NCBI RefSeq assembly: GCF_020880995.1
Contig: NZ_JAJISD010000004.1
Location: 124,001-188,000, forward strand
Length of the DNA: 64,000 nucleotides
From: Reyranella aquatilis
GTDB lineage: Bacteria > Pseudomonadota > Alphaproteobacteria > Reyranellales > Reyranellaceae
Direction: 5' to 3'
The notes beneath the pieces are model-generated. The model saw only the letters and a list, made by a program, of their open reading frames with translations, did no database searches and was not told the origin of the DNA. The translations under genes were made by a program, and so were the position numbers. Positions 34,491 through 43,252 of this stretch are shown in pieces (the first letter of the stretch is position 1; each line of letters begins with the position of its first letter).

Positions 34491-35894
34491 CTACCAGCAG
34501 ACCCCGCGATAGCCCGGCTGGGCCCGCAGGGACGTCGGCAGGCGGACCAGGTCGATCACGGTGCTTTCCGGATGACGGGCCTCGAGCGCCGCGATGAAGT
34601 CCTGCGTGCCGTGCGACACGACGATCACGTCGCAGCCGCCGATCAGCTCTTCAGCCGTGTCGGTCAGCAGATCCGGCAGAGCCTGCAGGGCCACGCGGGT
34701 CGACGGGCTCGCCGCCTTGAGATATCCGCTGGCGAGACGGACGCCCGCCGTATTCACATTTCGATCGTGCGCCAGCACCTTGTAGCCGGCATCGATCAGG
34801 CGACCCAGCAGGTCGATCTGCGGGCTTTCGCGCAGGTCGTCGGTACCGTCCTTGAACGTCACGCCCAGGAGACCGATCCGCTTGGCGCCGGCTTCGGCGA
34901 TCAGGCGGAAGGCGTGATCGATATGCGAATCGTTCGACCGCAGAAGGCTGTCGATCAGGGGAACCTCGACGCCGTTGGCATGGGCGAGGCCGGTGATGGC
35001 CCGCACGTCCTTGGGCAGGCACGAGCCACCAAAGGCGAAGCCGGGCTTGAGGTAGTAGGGAGAGAGGTTGAGCTTCCGGTCCTGGACGAAGATGTCCATG
35101 ACCTTGTGGCTGTCGACGTCGGCTGACTGGCAGATCTTGCCGATCTCGTTGGCGAAGGCGACCTTCACGGCATGCCAGGTGTTGTCGACGTACTTCACCA
35201 TTTCGGCCGCCTCGATCGAGGTGCGCAGGAGCGGCGCCTCGATGGAGCGATAGACACGGGCGAGCATTTCGCCGCTGCGCTGGTCGTACTCGCCGATCAC
35301 CGTCTTGGGCGGGGCGTAGAAGTCGGCGATGGCGACGCCCTCGCGCAGGAACTCGGGGTGGAAGCACAGGCCGAAGTCGGTGCCGCAACGCTTGCCCGAC
35401 ACGCGCTCGATCTCCGCAAGAACGACATTGCGGGTGGTGCCGGCCGGAATGGTGCTGCGCACGACGACCAGGTGATACTCGCTCTTCAGCGCCAGGGCGC
35501 TGCCGATCTCGCCCGCGACCGCCTTGAGGGCCGACAGGTCGACCGTGCCGTCGGCGCGGCTCGGCGTTCCGACGCAGACGAAGGTCAGGTCGGTCTCGAG
35601 CACGCCGTCGAGCACGTTGTTGTGCGCCGTGATCAGTTCGCCCGCGACACCGTCGGTCAGCGCCTCGCCCAGGCCCGCCTCGACGATCGGCGAAGCGCCG
35701 GCAGCGATCTGCTCGACCTTGCCGAGGTCGAGGTCGATGCCGACCACGCGATGGCCAAGCTGCGCGAAGCAGGCGACCGAGACGGCGCCGACGTAGCCGA
35801 GGCCGACGACCGAAATGGCCGGCAGCGCGATCGGCTCGTCGGCCAGCGACAGGGCGGGGTTGGCGGCGGTGAATGTGCGGGTCTCGTAAAGCAT
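34491..35894 (-). CDS. algD: GDP-mannose 6-dehydrogenase
   Basis: The 467-residue protein belongs to the UDP-glucose/GDP-mannose dehydrogenase family. It has the NAD-binding VVGLGYVGAVSVACFAQLGH, SPIVEAGLGEAL, FVCVGTPS, the Asn/Lys site in KYVDNTWHAVKVAFANEIG, the catalytic Cys in GFAFGGSCLPKDVRA, and FKDGTDDLRESP. The C-terminus YRGVCW matches the EGICW end of Pseudomonas AlgD, which argues for GDP-mannose rather than UDP-glucose. It makes GDP-mannuronate, the committed alginate precursor. The ATG at 35894 follows TTGGAGAA. It is the first gene of an operon with the Alg44-like, Alg8-like and lyase genes and has a sigma-54-type promoter upstream. Confidence 0.88.
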   Translation of the reverse strand: MLYETRTFTAANPALSLADEPIALPAISVVGLGYVGAVSVACFAQLGHRVVGIDLDLGKVEQIAAGASPIVEAGLGEALTDGVAGELITAHNNVLDGVLETDLTFVCVGTPSRADGTVDLSALKAVAGEIGSALALKSEYHLVVVRSTIPAGTTRNVVLAEIERVSGKRCGTDFGLCFHPEFLREGVAIADFYAPPKTVIGEYDQRSGEMLARVYRSIEAPLLRTSIEAAEMVKYVDNTWHAVKVAFANEIGKICQSADVDSHKVMDIFVQDRKLNLSPYYLKPGFAFGGSCLPKDVRAITGLAHANGVEVPLIDSLLRSNDSHIDHAFRLIAEAGAKRIGLLGVTFKDGTDDLRESPQIDLLGRLIDAGYKVLAHDRNVNTAGVRLASGYLKAASPSTRVALQALPDLLTDTAEELIGGCDVIVVSHGTQDFIAALEARHPESTVIDLVRLPTSLRAQPGYRGVCW

Positions 35895-35941
35895 GGCGTT
35901 TTCTCCAAGGGCAGCCGGAATTGGCGTGTGCCAATCCCTTC

Positions 35942-35956
35942 CCAAGACACGTGCCA
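35942..35956 (-). promoter_or_regulatory. Sigma-54 (-24/-12) promoter of the algD operon
   Basis: On the minus strand TGGCACG-TGTC-TTGG matches the -24 block perfectly. The -12 block is TTGG rather than TTGC. Transcription would begin near 35931, ~37 nt before algD. An overlapping alternative (TGGGAAG-N4-TGGC, a few bp downstream) keeps the GG-N10-GC spacing but has a poorer -24. Two extra TTGGCAC copies flank it. Confidence 0.6.
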
Positions 35957-36022
35957 ACCGTGCCAATTGGAGAAAACGACGCTATTTCAATGAGTTGAGA
36001 GAATCGCTGCGGGCGCGGTGCG

Positions 36023-36077
36023 TTGCGATTTGCAAATTGCGCCGAGCCGGCTGCGCATCGCGCTTTGCAGGTTGCGA
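36023..36077. promoter_or_regulatory. Paired TYGC-N5-GCRA dyads upstream of algD
   Basis: TTGC-GATTT-GCAA at 36023-36035 and TTGC-AGGTT-GCGA at 36065-36077 are centred 42 bp apart, about four helical turns. They lie ~74 and ~116 bp upstream of the -24 GG of algD. The same arrangement occurs before the cupin gene and before the kinase pair. This fits upstream activating sites for a sigma-54 activator, most simply the adjacent AlgB-like protein. Confidence 0.6.
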
Positions 36078-36093
36078 ATGACCGCCCGGCCGA

Positions 36094-37488
36094 TCAGGCC
36101 TGCTCGGCCTGCCAGGCCTGTATGCGACGGTAGATGGTCGAAGGGCTGACCTGCAGCGCCGCCGCGGCCTTCGGAATGTTGCCGTCGCACTGTGCGATCG
36201 CCCGCTCGATGGTCCGTCGCACGACCGTGTCCAGCGGTTCGAGGATCGTCGTCGATTCAGCGGCCGGCATTGCGATCGGTCGAGCGGCCGCCCCCGCCGC
36301 GCCACCGACGCCGAGCTGGAAGGCCCGCGGCAACATGTCGAACTCCACCGTCGTCCCCTCGTTCAGCACCACGATGTTGCGCACCGTGTTCTGGAGTTCG
36401 CGTACGTTTCCGGGCCAGGCATAGGCCAGCAGGGCCGCCTCGACGGCCGGCGAAAAGCCGGTGAACTTCTTTGCGTCCTCGACCGCGAACTGCCGCAGGA
36501 AATGGCGCGCAATCAGCAGCACGTCATGGTCCCGCTCGCGCAACGGCGGGAGATCGACCGGAATCACGTTCAACCGATAGAACAGGTCCTCGCGGAAGCG
36601 GCCGGCGGCGACTTCCGACTGGGGGTCGCGGTTGGTGGCGCAAACGATCCGGACATCGGCCACCCGCGGCTTGTCCTCGCCGACGCGCTGCACCGTTCCC
36701 GTCTGCAGGAAACGCAGCATCTTCGCCTGCAGGCCGAGATCCATCTCGCAGATCTCGTCGAGGAACAGCGTGCCACCGTTGGCCTGCAGCGCCGCACCGG
36801 CGCGGTCGGCCGTGGCGCCGGTGAACGCCCCCTTGGCGTGTCCGAAGACTTCGCTTTCCAGCAGGTCGCGCGGGATGGCGGCACAGTTGATGGCGACGAA
36901 CGGCTTCTCCCGCCGGCGGCTCAGCTTGTGCAACGCGTCGGCGCAGAGTTCCTTGCCCGTCCCGCTCTCGCCCGTCACGAACACGGTCGCCTTGCTGGCC
37001 GCTGCATTCTGCACGATCCGGTAGATCGACTGCATGGCCATCGACTGGCCGATGAAGCCGCAGAACCGGTCCCGGCCGGTCTCCTCCTGGATGGCGGCAA
37101 CCTGCGATTCGAGCTTGCGGCGCTCCAGGGCGTTCCGGACGGTGACCCGCAGGCGGTCGGCGCTGAACGGCTTCGTCAGGAAGTCGAGTGCGCCTTCCTT
37201 CATCGATTCCACGGCGAGCCGCACCGAAGCCTGGCCGGTCACGATCACGACTTCGATGGGCAGACTGCGACTGCGAATCTCACGCAGCAGGTCTATGCCG
37301 TTCATGTCCGGGAGGTTCACGTCCAGCACGAGGACGTCGGGAGGAAGCACCGTGACGGCGGCAAGCGCCTGTTTGCCGGTGCCTAGTATGTCGACGCTGC
37401 AGTTTTCGGTCTTGAGATACTCGGCGTAAGTCTCCGCCAGGGCCGGGGCATCCTCTACGATCAGCACCCGACCACGCGCATTCAGCAT
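36094..37488 (-). CDS. AlgB/NtrC-type sigma-54-dependent response regulator
   Basis: The 464-residue protein has a receiver domain (~8-120, phospho-acceptor Asp in VLVLDVNLPD, Lys in FLTKPFS). A complete AAA+ sigma-54 activation domain follows (~145-370): Walker A GESGTGKE, the sigma-54-contacting GAFTGA, Walker B in GGTLFLDEIC, and AWPGNVRELQNT. A Fis-type HTH (~425-460, NIPKAAAALQVSPSTIYRRI) ends it. AlgB is the Pseudomonas activator of algD, and the location beside algD here supports the same job. It is the only sigma-54 activator in the window. It lies 31 bp after a NUDIX gene, probably in one operon. Its cognate kinase is likely one of the two hybrid kinases nearby. Confidence 0.88.
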   Translation of the reverse strand: MLNARGRVLIVEDAPALAETYAEYLKTENCSVDILGTGKQALAAVTVLPPDVLVLDVNLPDMNGIDLLREIRSRSLPIEVVIVTGQASVRLAVESMKEGALDFLTKPFSADRLRVTVRNALERRKLESQVAAIQEETGRDRFCGFIGQSMAMQSIYRIVQNAAASKATVFVTGESGTGKELCADALHKLSRRREKPFVAINCAAIPRDLLESEVFGHAKGAFTGATADRAGAALQANGGTLFLDEICEMDLGLQAKMLRFLQTGTVQRVGEDKPRVADVRIVCATNRDPQSEVAAGRFREDLFYRLNVIPVDLPPLRERDHDVLLIARHFLRQFAVEDAKKFTGFSPAVEAALLAYAWPGNVRELQNTVRNIVVLNEGTTVEFDMLPRAFQLGVGGAAGAAARPIAMPAAESTTILEPLDTVVRRTIERAIAQCDGNIPKAAAALQVSPSTIYRRIQAWQAEQA

Positions 37489-37519
37489 GGGGCTCCCTTC
37501 CCCTGTTTCTCCTTCCTAG

Positions 37520-38119
37520 TTAGTCCAAAGCATCGCAACTGACCAGACGGTCCCCGGCCGCCGCCAGCCGGGACCGATGCATGAAGGCAAGCCCCAGGGC
37601 CGTGGCATGCGGCATGAGGTTGAAACCGTCGAAGCCGACATGCAGGGCAAGCTGGTCGAACGGCAGCAGCAGCCGGCTGGCGTTCTCGAGGTCGGTTTCG
37701 GTCGGGGCGCCGACCAGGCGGGCGCTCGTCCCGTAGAAAATGTGCGCCTTGGCGCACCGCTGATTGCCGTTGACGATGAAGGAGCCGAGCGGCGCAATTT
37801 CACCGCACTCGAAGCCGGTTTCCTCGAGCAACTCCCGGCGCGCCGCGACCTCGGGAGCTTCACCCGGCTCGAGCAGGCCTCCCGGAAATGTGAGGCACGC
37901 GCGACCGGCGCCGTGCTTGTAGCCCTTGAGCATGACGGCGAAGTCGTCGGCAGTCACCGCCACCAGTACGACGAAGTCTGGCAGGGCAACTTGGTAGTAG
38001 TCGTCGATCTCGCGACCGTCCGGCAGCCTCACGCGCTCCCGCCATACGGACAGGCGCGGACCCGCGTCGAAGGCGAGGGAGCGATCGAGGACGCGCCAGG
38101 CGGATTGGGCACTAGGCAT
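37520..38119 (-). CDS. NUDIX hydrolase
   Basis: The 199-residue protein has a full Nudix box around residue 95-117 (GGLLEPGEAP then RRELLEETG, matching GX5EX7REUXEEXGU). It hydrolyses a nucleoside diphosphate linked to another moiety, cleaving the pyrophosphate. ADP-sugar or GDP-sugar substrates would fit the neighbourhood, but this is not shown. It lies between the DUF4114-RTX gene and the AlgB-like regulator gene, 31 bp before the latter. Confidence 0.88.
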   Translation of the reverse strand: MPSAQSAWRVLDRSLAFDAGPRLSVWRERVRLPDGREIDDYYQVALPDFVVLVAVTADDFAVMLKGYKHGAGRACLTFPGGLLEPGEAPEVAARRELLEETGFECGEIAPLGSFIVNGNQRCAKAHIFYGTSARLVGAPTETDLENASRLLLPFDQLALHVGFDGFNLMPHATALGLAFMHRSRLAAAGDRLVSCDALD

Positions 38120-38139
38120 GAATGTTTCTTTCAGGAAGT

Positions 38140-38169
38140 CGCCCGGCGACGCAGGAGCGCCGCCGGGCG
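38140..38169 (-). terminator. Hairpin after the DUF4114-RTX gene
   Basis: CGCCCGGCG at 38140-38148 pairs perfectly with CGCCGGGCG at 38161-38169 around a 12-nt loop, 9 bp after the RTX stop. A pyrimidine/A-rich tract rather than a clean T-run follows on the minus strand. It likely reduces read-through into the NUDIX-algB-like genes. Confidence 0.5.
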
Positions 38170-38177
38170 GTACCGGA

Positions 38178-40073
38178 TCAGATGATGAAGACGTCGTGAT
38201 CGATGTGCGCCAGCATGTCGTGCGAGCCCTTCAGCGTGGCAATGTCGATATGACCGCCCTTGCCGGTGTCGAGCACAACATGCAGACCGTTGTCGGCCAT
38301 GACGAAGGAGATGTCCTTCGTGCCGTGCTCCAGCATGTAGGACGACACGTCGATGCGGTCACGTCCGACCTCGAAGTCCTGGATCACGTCGCCAGATGAC
38401 TTGCCGTCGGTGGCCAGGAAGACGAACGTGTCGTTGCCCTCGCCGCCCGTAAGCGAATCCTTTCCGGCGCCACCGATCAGGATGTCGTCGCCGCTGCCGC
38501 CCTTGAGCGCGTCGGTCCCGGAGCCACCCGCCAGCCAGTCGCGGCCCGCGCCGCCGTCCAGCGTGTCGTTGCCGGTTCCGCCATCGAGAGCGTCGTTGCC
38601 CGAACCGCCGGTCAGCTTGTCGTTGGCGTCGCCGCCCGCCAGCTTGTCGTCGCCCGATCCGCCGTCCAGCGTGTCGGTGCCGTTGCCACCTTCGAGGGCA
38701 TCGTTGCCCGCGCCGCCGGCCAGGCTGTCGTTGCCTTCGTCGCCGACCAGCGCGTCGCTGCCGTCGCCGCCGGCGAGCTTGTCGTCGCCGCTTCCGCCGA
38801 CCAGGCGGTCGTCACCGGAGCCGCCGTCGAGACTGTCGTTGCCCGAGCCGCCGTCGAGCGTGTCGGCATCCGCGCCGCCGCTCAGCTCGTCGTTGCCGGC
38901 ATCGCCCACCAGCTTGTCCTTGCCAGAGCCGCCCACGAGCTTGTCGTTGCCGGCGCCCCCGATCAGAACATCGTCTCCCGTTCCGCCGTCCAGGAGGTCG
39001 TCACCCGCCTCGCCGGACAGGGTGTCGTTGCCCGACCCGCCATAGACCTTGTCGTTGCCCGATCCGCCGAAGGCCGAATCGTCACCGCTTCCGCCGTAGA
39101 TCGTGTCGTTGCCGTTGTCGCCGTAGAGCTTGTCGTGGCCCGCACGCCCGTAGATCGTGTCGTTGCCCTCGCCGCCGGAGATCGTGTCGTTCTCCGAACC
39201 GTCGACATACGGCTTGGGACCGCTGCCGGCCGCTTGCGAATCGCCCTCCGACGAACCCGTCTTGCCATGGGCAGTCAGGACCTGGACGTTGGCCTTGCCG
39301 ATGTCGATGGTGATCACCGAATCGTCGAAATCGCGATCGCCGCCCCCCTTGAGGTCCTCGAAGCCGATATGCACCAGGCCCTTGGCGGCATCGACGGTGC
39401 CGGCCGTGTGCAGGATGCCATCGTTGTTCAGGGGAAGCGTCTTGCCGTAGGCGGCGCTGTGATAGTCGTCACCCTTGACCAGGATGGACTTGCCGTCCTT
39501 GTCGACGAACCAGAGCTGCGGATCGACGGATTGCAGCGTCGCCGCATTGCCCTTGCCGTCGCGAAACTCGAAATGACCGTTCGTCAGCTTCGAGAAATCG
39601 TTGAAGGACGCGCCATTCGACACGACGAAGAAGCCAAGCTGGTCGCCGGCCTGCAGGTCGAGCGGCTTGCTGTCGCCGACCGACATGCTGCCGCCGCTGC
39701 CCTTGAGGCTGGCATTGGCCCACAGGACCTGCACGTCGACGATCTTGCCGTCCACGACCTTGTACCATCCCACCGTGTTGAGATAGCCGGCGGTCTCGCC
39801 CTGGAAGGTGACCGTGCCCTTGTAGGCCTCGCTGACCACGAGGCGGTCGAGCCGGGCGACCGAGGGACCGGATCCGCCGCCGAACAGGACGTCGTTGCCG
39901 GACTGGCCGGACAGCACGTCGTTGCCGCGACCGCCATAGGCCACGTCGCTGCCGGAGCCGGCATAGACGGTATCGTTCCCCTGTCGGGCGAGGAAAAGCT
40001 CGTCGATCGAGCCTCCCTTCAGAACGTCGTCCTTCGTCGTGCCGACGATCGGACTCTGCATTGAATCAGACAA
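38178..40073 (-). CDS. Large RTX repeat protein with DUF4114 domain
   Basis: The 631-residue protein begins with a short RTX block (~30-67, RQGNDTVYAGSGSD). A DUF4114 domain follows (~85-258, ending GGGDRDFDDSVITIDIG). About 28 nonapeptide RTX repeats come next (~291-555, GGSGNDKL-type), then a C-terminal cap (DTFVFLATDG, VIQDFEVGRDRIDVSSY) typical of type I-secreted proteins. No signal peptide or enzyme domain is visible, so it is probably a calcium-dependent matrix or surface protein, perhaps associated with the polysaccharide. The start TTG at 40073 follows GAGG at 7 nt; ATG 40061 is the alternative. No type I secretion genes are in the window. Confidence 0.85.
   Translation of the reverse strand: MSDSMQSPIVGTTKDDVLKGGSIDELFLARQGNDTVYAGSGSDVAYGGRGNDVLSGQSGNDVLFGGGSGPSVARLDRLVVSEAYKGTVTFQGETAGYLNTVGWYKVVDGKIVDVQVLWANASLKGSGGSMSVGDSKPLDLQAGDQLGFFVVSNGASFNDFSKLTNGHFEFRDGKGNAATLQSVDPQLWFVDKDGKSILVKGDDYHSAAYGKTLPLNNDGILHTAGTVDAAKGLVHIGFEDLKGGGDRDFDDSVITIDIGKANVQVLTAHGKTGSSEGDSQAAGSGPKPYVDGSENDTISGGEGNDTIYGRAGHDKLYGDNGNDTIYGGSGDDSAFGGSGNDKVYGGSGNDTLSGEAGDDLLDGGTGDDVLIGGAGNDKLVGGSGKDKLVGDAGNDELSGGADADTLDGGSGNDSLDGGSGDDRLVGGSGDDKLAGGDGSDALVGDEGNDSLAGGAGNDALEGGNGTDTLDGGSGDDKLAGGDANDKLTGGSGNDALDGGTGNDTLDGGAGRDWLAGGSGTDALKGGSGDDILIGGAGKDSLTGGEGNDTFVFLATDGKSSGDVIQDFEVGRDRIDVSSYMLEHGTKDISFVMADNGLHVVLDTGKGGHIDIATLKGSHDMLAHIDHDVFII
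38425..39205 (-). repeat. RTX 27-bp tandem repeat array
   Basis: The coding DNA repeats every 27 bp, each unit encoding GGxGxDxLx with codons such as GGC-GGC-x-GGC-AACGACA. About 28 consecutive units occur with small changes. It is protein-coding and not a CRISPR array: there are no unique spacers. Confidence 0.85.
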
Positions 40074-40093
40074 AATTGGACCTCTTCACAAAG

Positions 40094-40126
40094 GTGTGCC
40101 GGTTTCTCGCCCCGGGAGAGGCACAC
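40094..40126 (-). terminator. Hairpin between cupin and RTX genes
   Basis: GTGTGCC at 40094-40100 pairs with GGCACAC at 40120-40126, with an inner partial stem around TCTC/GAGA. On the minus strand it is followed by CTTTGTG. It lies 39 bp after the cupin stop and could end the cupin transcript or structure the RTX leader. Confidence 0.4.
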
Positions 40127-40164
40127 ATATTTCAGGGTTGGTGGGGCAGAAGGCGGTGAGCGGA

Positions 40165-40539
40165 TCAGGTCCGGCCGTAGACGTCGTCGAAGCGCTCGAT
40201 ATCGTCTTCGCCGACATAGTCGCCGCACTGGACCTCGATCAGGACCAACGGCTGGTCGGTCCGGTTCGTCAGCCGATGGATGGCGCGCAGCGGTATGTAG
40301 ATCGATTGGTCGGGACGGAGTTCGCGCTCAATGCCGTCGAGTTCGACGATCGCGGTTCCCTGGACGACCACCCAGTGCTCGGCGCGCCGCGCATGGCGCT
40401 GCCGCGACAGGCATCCACCCGGCGCCACGACGATACGTTTGACCTGATACCCGGGATCGGCGGCAATCGATTCGTAAGCGCCCCACGGCCGCAGAACGGG
40501 CTCGGCGGCAACGCGATGTTGAATGTCCTGAGTTGGCAT
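40165..40539 (-). CDS. Stand-alone type II phosphomannose isomerase cupin (AlgA/ManC C-terminal domain)
   Basis: The 124-residue protein is one cupin equivalent to the C-terminal isomerase domain of AlgA/ManC. It contains LRPWGAYES, YQVKRIVVAPGG, the metal-binding region SRQRHARRAEHWVVVQGTA, QSIYIPLRAIHRLTN and IEVQCGDYVGEDDIERFDDV. It would interconvert fructose-6-P and mannose-6-P, the first step towards GDP-mannose. The nucleotidyltransferase domain normally fused to it is absent and must be encoded elsewhere. The ATG at 40539 follows GAGGAC. It has its own sigma-54-type promoter and upstream dyads. Confidence 0.88.
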   Translation of the reverse strand: MPTQDIQHRVAAEPVLRPWGAYESIAADPGYQVKRIVVAPGGCLSRQRHARRAEHWVVVQGTAIVELDGIERELRPDQSIYIPLRAIHRLTNRTDQPLVLIEVQCGDYVGEDDIERFDDVYGRT

Positions 40540-40573
40540 GTCGTCCTCGTCCCATTGGGTCGAGGCGTTGGTC

Positions 40574-40589
40574 TGCAACCGGCAGGCCA
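40574..40589 (-). promoter_or_regulatory. Sigma-54 promoter of the cupin gene
   Basis: On the minus strand TGGCCTG-CCGG-TTGCA keeps the invariant GG-N10-GC and the -12 TTGCA. Transcription would start near 40564, ~25 nt before the cupin ATG. It sits in the 163-bp gap after the upstream kinase gene. Confidence 0.65.
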
Positions 40590-40656
40590 TCGATCAGCAA
40601 AACATCAACGTCTTGAAAACAAAGCGGAATCGGCTTTGCGCGGCTTCCGACGTTCA

Positions 40657-40698
40657 TCGCGTTTTGCAACGACATCGCGTCGCCTTCGCGATTTGCAA
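40657..40698. promoter_or_regulatory. Paired TYGC-N5-GCRA dyads upstream of the cupin gene
   Basis: TCGC-GTTTT-GCAA at 40657-40669 and TCGC-GATTT-GCAA at 40686-40698 are centred 29 bp apart. The nearer copy is 75 bp upstream of the -24 GG. Same motif and spacing logic as at algD and the kinase pair. Confidence 0.6.
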
Positions 40699-40702
40699 TG
40701 CG

Positions 40703-43252
40703 CTATGTGTTGCCCATCGCTGCAAGCGCCCGCCGACCATGGGCCAGCAGGCCTGCAACGCACGCCGCCTGCTCCCCATCGGATGCAAGCTCGGCGGCGA
40801 CCGCGGCCTCGGCGGCGCGCACCGCACCGAACTGACCGAATAGTCCCACGAGTCGATGGGCCGCCCTGCGGATGCGAGCGGCGTCAAGGCTCCGGGCCGC
40901 ATCCTCGAGTTCGTCGAGCGATTCGCCGACATCCTGGCGACAACGCGCCACGAGCCGCTCGAAGGCCTCCGCTCCGACCGACTCGCGCAGTTCATCGAGC
41001 GCGGTGCGATCGAGGATCGCTTCGTCGCCCGCCTCGCTGGTCTGGTCCGGGCCAGACGAAACCATGCGTTCCACCACAGAGGCGAGCTCACGCGGGCGAA
41101 GTGGCTTGGCAAGGGTGTCGTTTGCCCCGGCCGCCAGGGCGCGCGCCCTCTCCTCGGGCTGACCGAAAGCCGTGAACGCGACGATCGGTATCTTCGCTAC
41201 CGGGCCATCGAGGGCGCGGATCGCCCGACTCGCCTCCAGCCCGTCCATGATCGGCATCTGCACATCCATCAGGACGAGATCGAAGCCGCCGGCCTTGACC
41301 GCCGCCAGGGCAGCGGCGCCGTCGCTCCTGATCTCGACCCGATGCCCCATCTTCTCCAGAAGCGCGCGGACCAGAACCTGATTGGCGGTGACATCCTCGG
41401 CCACAAGAATCGAGAGTGAACAGGTGCTTGCGGCATCGGTGCGCGGCGTCACCTCGCCGGCGCCGTCGAGATCGAACTCGAGCTCGAACCAAAAAGTCGA
41501 TCCCGTGCTGCGGCTGTCGACCCCGATCGATCCCCCCATGAATTCGACGAGCTGGCGGCAGATCGCCAGACCGAGTCCCGTGCCGGTGCCCGGGAGGGCG
41601 GCAGCCTCGGCACCCTGCTCGAACGGCTTGAAAAGCCGGCTCCGCAGTTCCGGCGGGATTCCGGCGCCGGTGTCCTCGACGGCGAAACGCAGCCTCGCCG
41701 AGCCCTCTCGACGCTCGAGCAGCGTACAGGACAGGGTCACACGGCCGGTATCGGTGAACTTCACGGCATTGCTCAGCAGATTGAGCAGGATCTGGTTCAC
41801 GCGCCGCACGTCGCCGCGCAGGCGCAGCGGAACATCCGGTGCAAGCTTCGAAGAGATGGTGAGTCTCCCGGCACCGGGCAGGCCGCGCGACACGGCGACG
41901 GCGCTGTCGGCCAGCTCCCGCACGTCGAACGGTTCGACCGCCAGCCCGAATCGCCCGGCCTCGAACCGCGAGAAATCGAGAATGTCGTTGATGAGGGACA
42001 GCAGGTGCGTTGCCGACTTCTCGATCATGTCGACGTGCTGCTTCTGGACGGCGTCCAGCGGCGAATCGACGAGCAGGCTCGACAGGCCGATCACGGCATT
42101 CATGGGCGTGCGAATTTCGTGGCTCATCCGCGCGATGAAATCCGACTTCGCGCGGTCGGCAATTTCGGCGGCTTCCTTGGCTTGCCGGAACTCGCGTTCT
42201 CGCTCCTTCCGTTCCGTGATGTCGCGCAGATGGCCGACCAGGAGTTTTTCCGTCGACCTCGCCGCGGAGATGGTGATCTCGCAGGGAAACTCGGTTCCGT
42301 CGGCCCGGAGGCCCCTGATCTCGTGCCGCACGGTGCCGTCGGGCACCTTGTCTTCTTCGACGTAGAGCCGAAGCCCTTCCTTCAGAGCCGCTCGAAAGCG
42401 CTCGGGAATCACGACGTCGACCGGCACCCTGCCGATGATGTCGGCCCGGCGATGTCCAAACACCGTCTCGACGGCCTGATTGACGTCCACGGCGCGGCCC
42501 TCTCCGTCGACGCAGAAGATGCAATCCGGGGTGGCGTCCATGGTCGCTCGCAGCCGCTCCTCGCTGCGGCGCAACGCGGCTTCGCGCTCCTTGATCTCCG
42601 TGATGTCCACGCGCAAGCCGACCGTTTCACCGGTGGTCGTCCGCCGCTCCAGGATTCGGATCCACCGCCCGTCGGCCGTCCGCTGCTCGATCGGCATTCG
42701 AGGGTCACGATGCTGACGCAGGCGCTCCGCAATCCAATCCTCTTCCCGACCGATCGCCTCGGGGTATTGGCCGCGCCGCACACCTTCCCGGAGCCCCGCC
42801 TCGTAGGACGTACCTATGCCAATGAGGTCAGCACTCTCCGGATAGAGTTCGCGATAGCGCTGGTTATAGAGGGCGATGCGGTCGTCGGCGTCGAAGAGCA
42901 CGAATCCGTCGGGCAGTGTTTCCAGTGCCGCAACCAGCAGGGAAGACATATGCGGATCGATCCGCACAGCCGGCACGACTTCGCGCAGGACGACGATGCG
43001 CTCTCCGGCACCACCGCCAGGATGCTCCTCGACGGAGAATTCCAAAGTGCAGGCGGCACCGACCGCTCCCGCTGCGTTGAACAGACCGGACTCGGGGCAT
43101 CGGGCAGCCGCCCCGGTAAGGCGCTCGCGCAGCGCTCCGCCCCAGTGTTCGGCGTCGCGCGCCAGCAGAGCCATGCCTCTCGCATTGCCGGAACGGACGC
43201 CGCCGGCAGCATCCATCACAAGCACACCGAGACCACCGGTTTCCTTTGTCAT
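40703..43252 (-). CDS. Cytosolic PAS hybrid histidine kinase with REC and Hpt
   Basis: The 849-residue protein lacks membrane segments. Order: an N-terminal sensory region (to ~100), PAS with a long linker (~103-220), a second PAS (~231-348), HisKA with His378 (ARMSHEIRTP), HATPase, a receiver (LVLMDVQMP phospho-Asp) and a C-terminal Hpt (RRAAHRLVGLFGQFG). This is a multistep phosphorelay. Its start overlaps the stop of the upstream membrane kinase by 4 bp, so they form an operon. The REC and Hpt modules of the two kinases are similar, suggesting tandem duplication. It may feed phosphate to the AlgB-like regulator, which is inferred from location. Confidence 0.88.
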   Translation of the reverse strand: MTKETGGLGVLVMDAAGGVRSGNARGMALLARDAEHWGGALRERLTGAAARCPESGLFNAAGAVGAACTLEFSVEEHPGGGAGERIVVLREVVPAVRIDPHMSSLLVAALETLPDGFVLFDADDRIALYNQRYRELYPESADLIGIGTSYEAGLREGVRRGQYPEAIGREEDWIAERLRQHRDPRMPIEQRTADGRWIRILERRTTTGETVGLRVDITEIKEREAALRRSEERLRATMDATPDCIFCVDGEGRAVDVNQAVETVFGHRRADIIGRVPVDVVIPERFRAALKEGLRLYVEEDKVPDGTVRHEIRGLRADGTEFPCEITISAARSTEKLLVGHLRDITERKEREREFRQAKEAAEIADRAKSDFIARMSHEIRTPMNAVIGLSSLLVDSPLDAVQKQHVDMIEKSATHLLSLINDILDFSRFEAGRFGLAVEPFDVRELADSAVAVSRGLPGAGRLTISSKLAPDVPLRLRGDVRRVNQILLNLLSNAVKFTDTGRVTLSCTLLERREGSARLRFAVEDTGAGIPPELRSRLFKPFEQGAEAAALPGTGTGLGLAICRQLVEFMGGSIGVDSRSTGSTFWFELEFDLDGAGEVTPRTDAASTCSLSILVAEDVTANQVLVRALLEKMGHRVEIRSDGAAALAAVKAGGFDLVLMDVQMPIMDGLEASRAIRALDGPVAKIPIVAFTAFGQPEERARALAAGANDTLAKPLRPRELASVVERMVSSGPDQTSEAGDEAILDRTALDELRESVGAEAFERLVARCRQDVGESLDELEDAARSLDAARIRRAAHRLVGLFGQFGAVRAAEAAVAAELASDGEQAACVAGLLAHGRRALAAMGNT

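Noticed and set aside
35921..35968. Two additional TTGGCAC copies near the algD promoter as separate sigma-54 promoters.
   Set aside because: Neither has a -12 GC at the required distance; they may be promoter duplications or other sites, so they are only noted.
38425..39205. Regular repeats that could look like a CRISPR array.
   Set aside because: The period is 27 bp with no unique spacers and it encodes RTX nonapeptides in frame.
40074..40164. A sigma-54 promoter before the DUF4114-RTX gene.
   Set aside because: A GG-N10-GC spacing exists but both blocks have several mismatches and no TYGC-N5-GCRA dyad is present.
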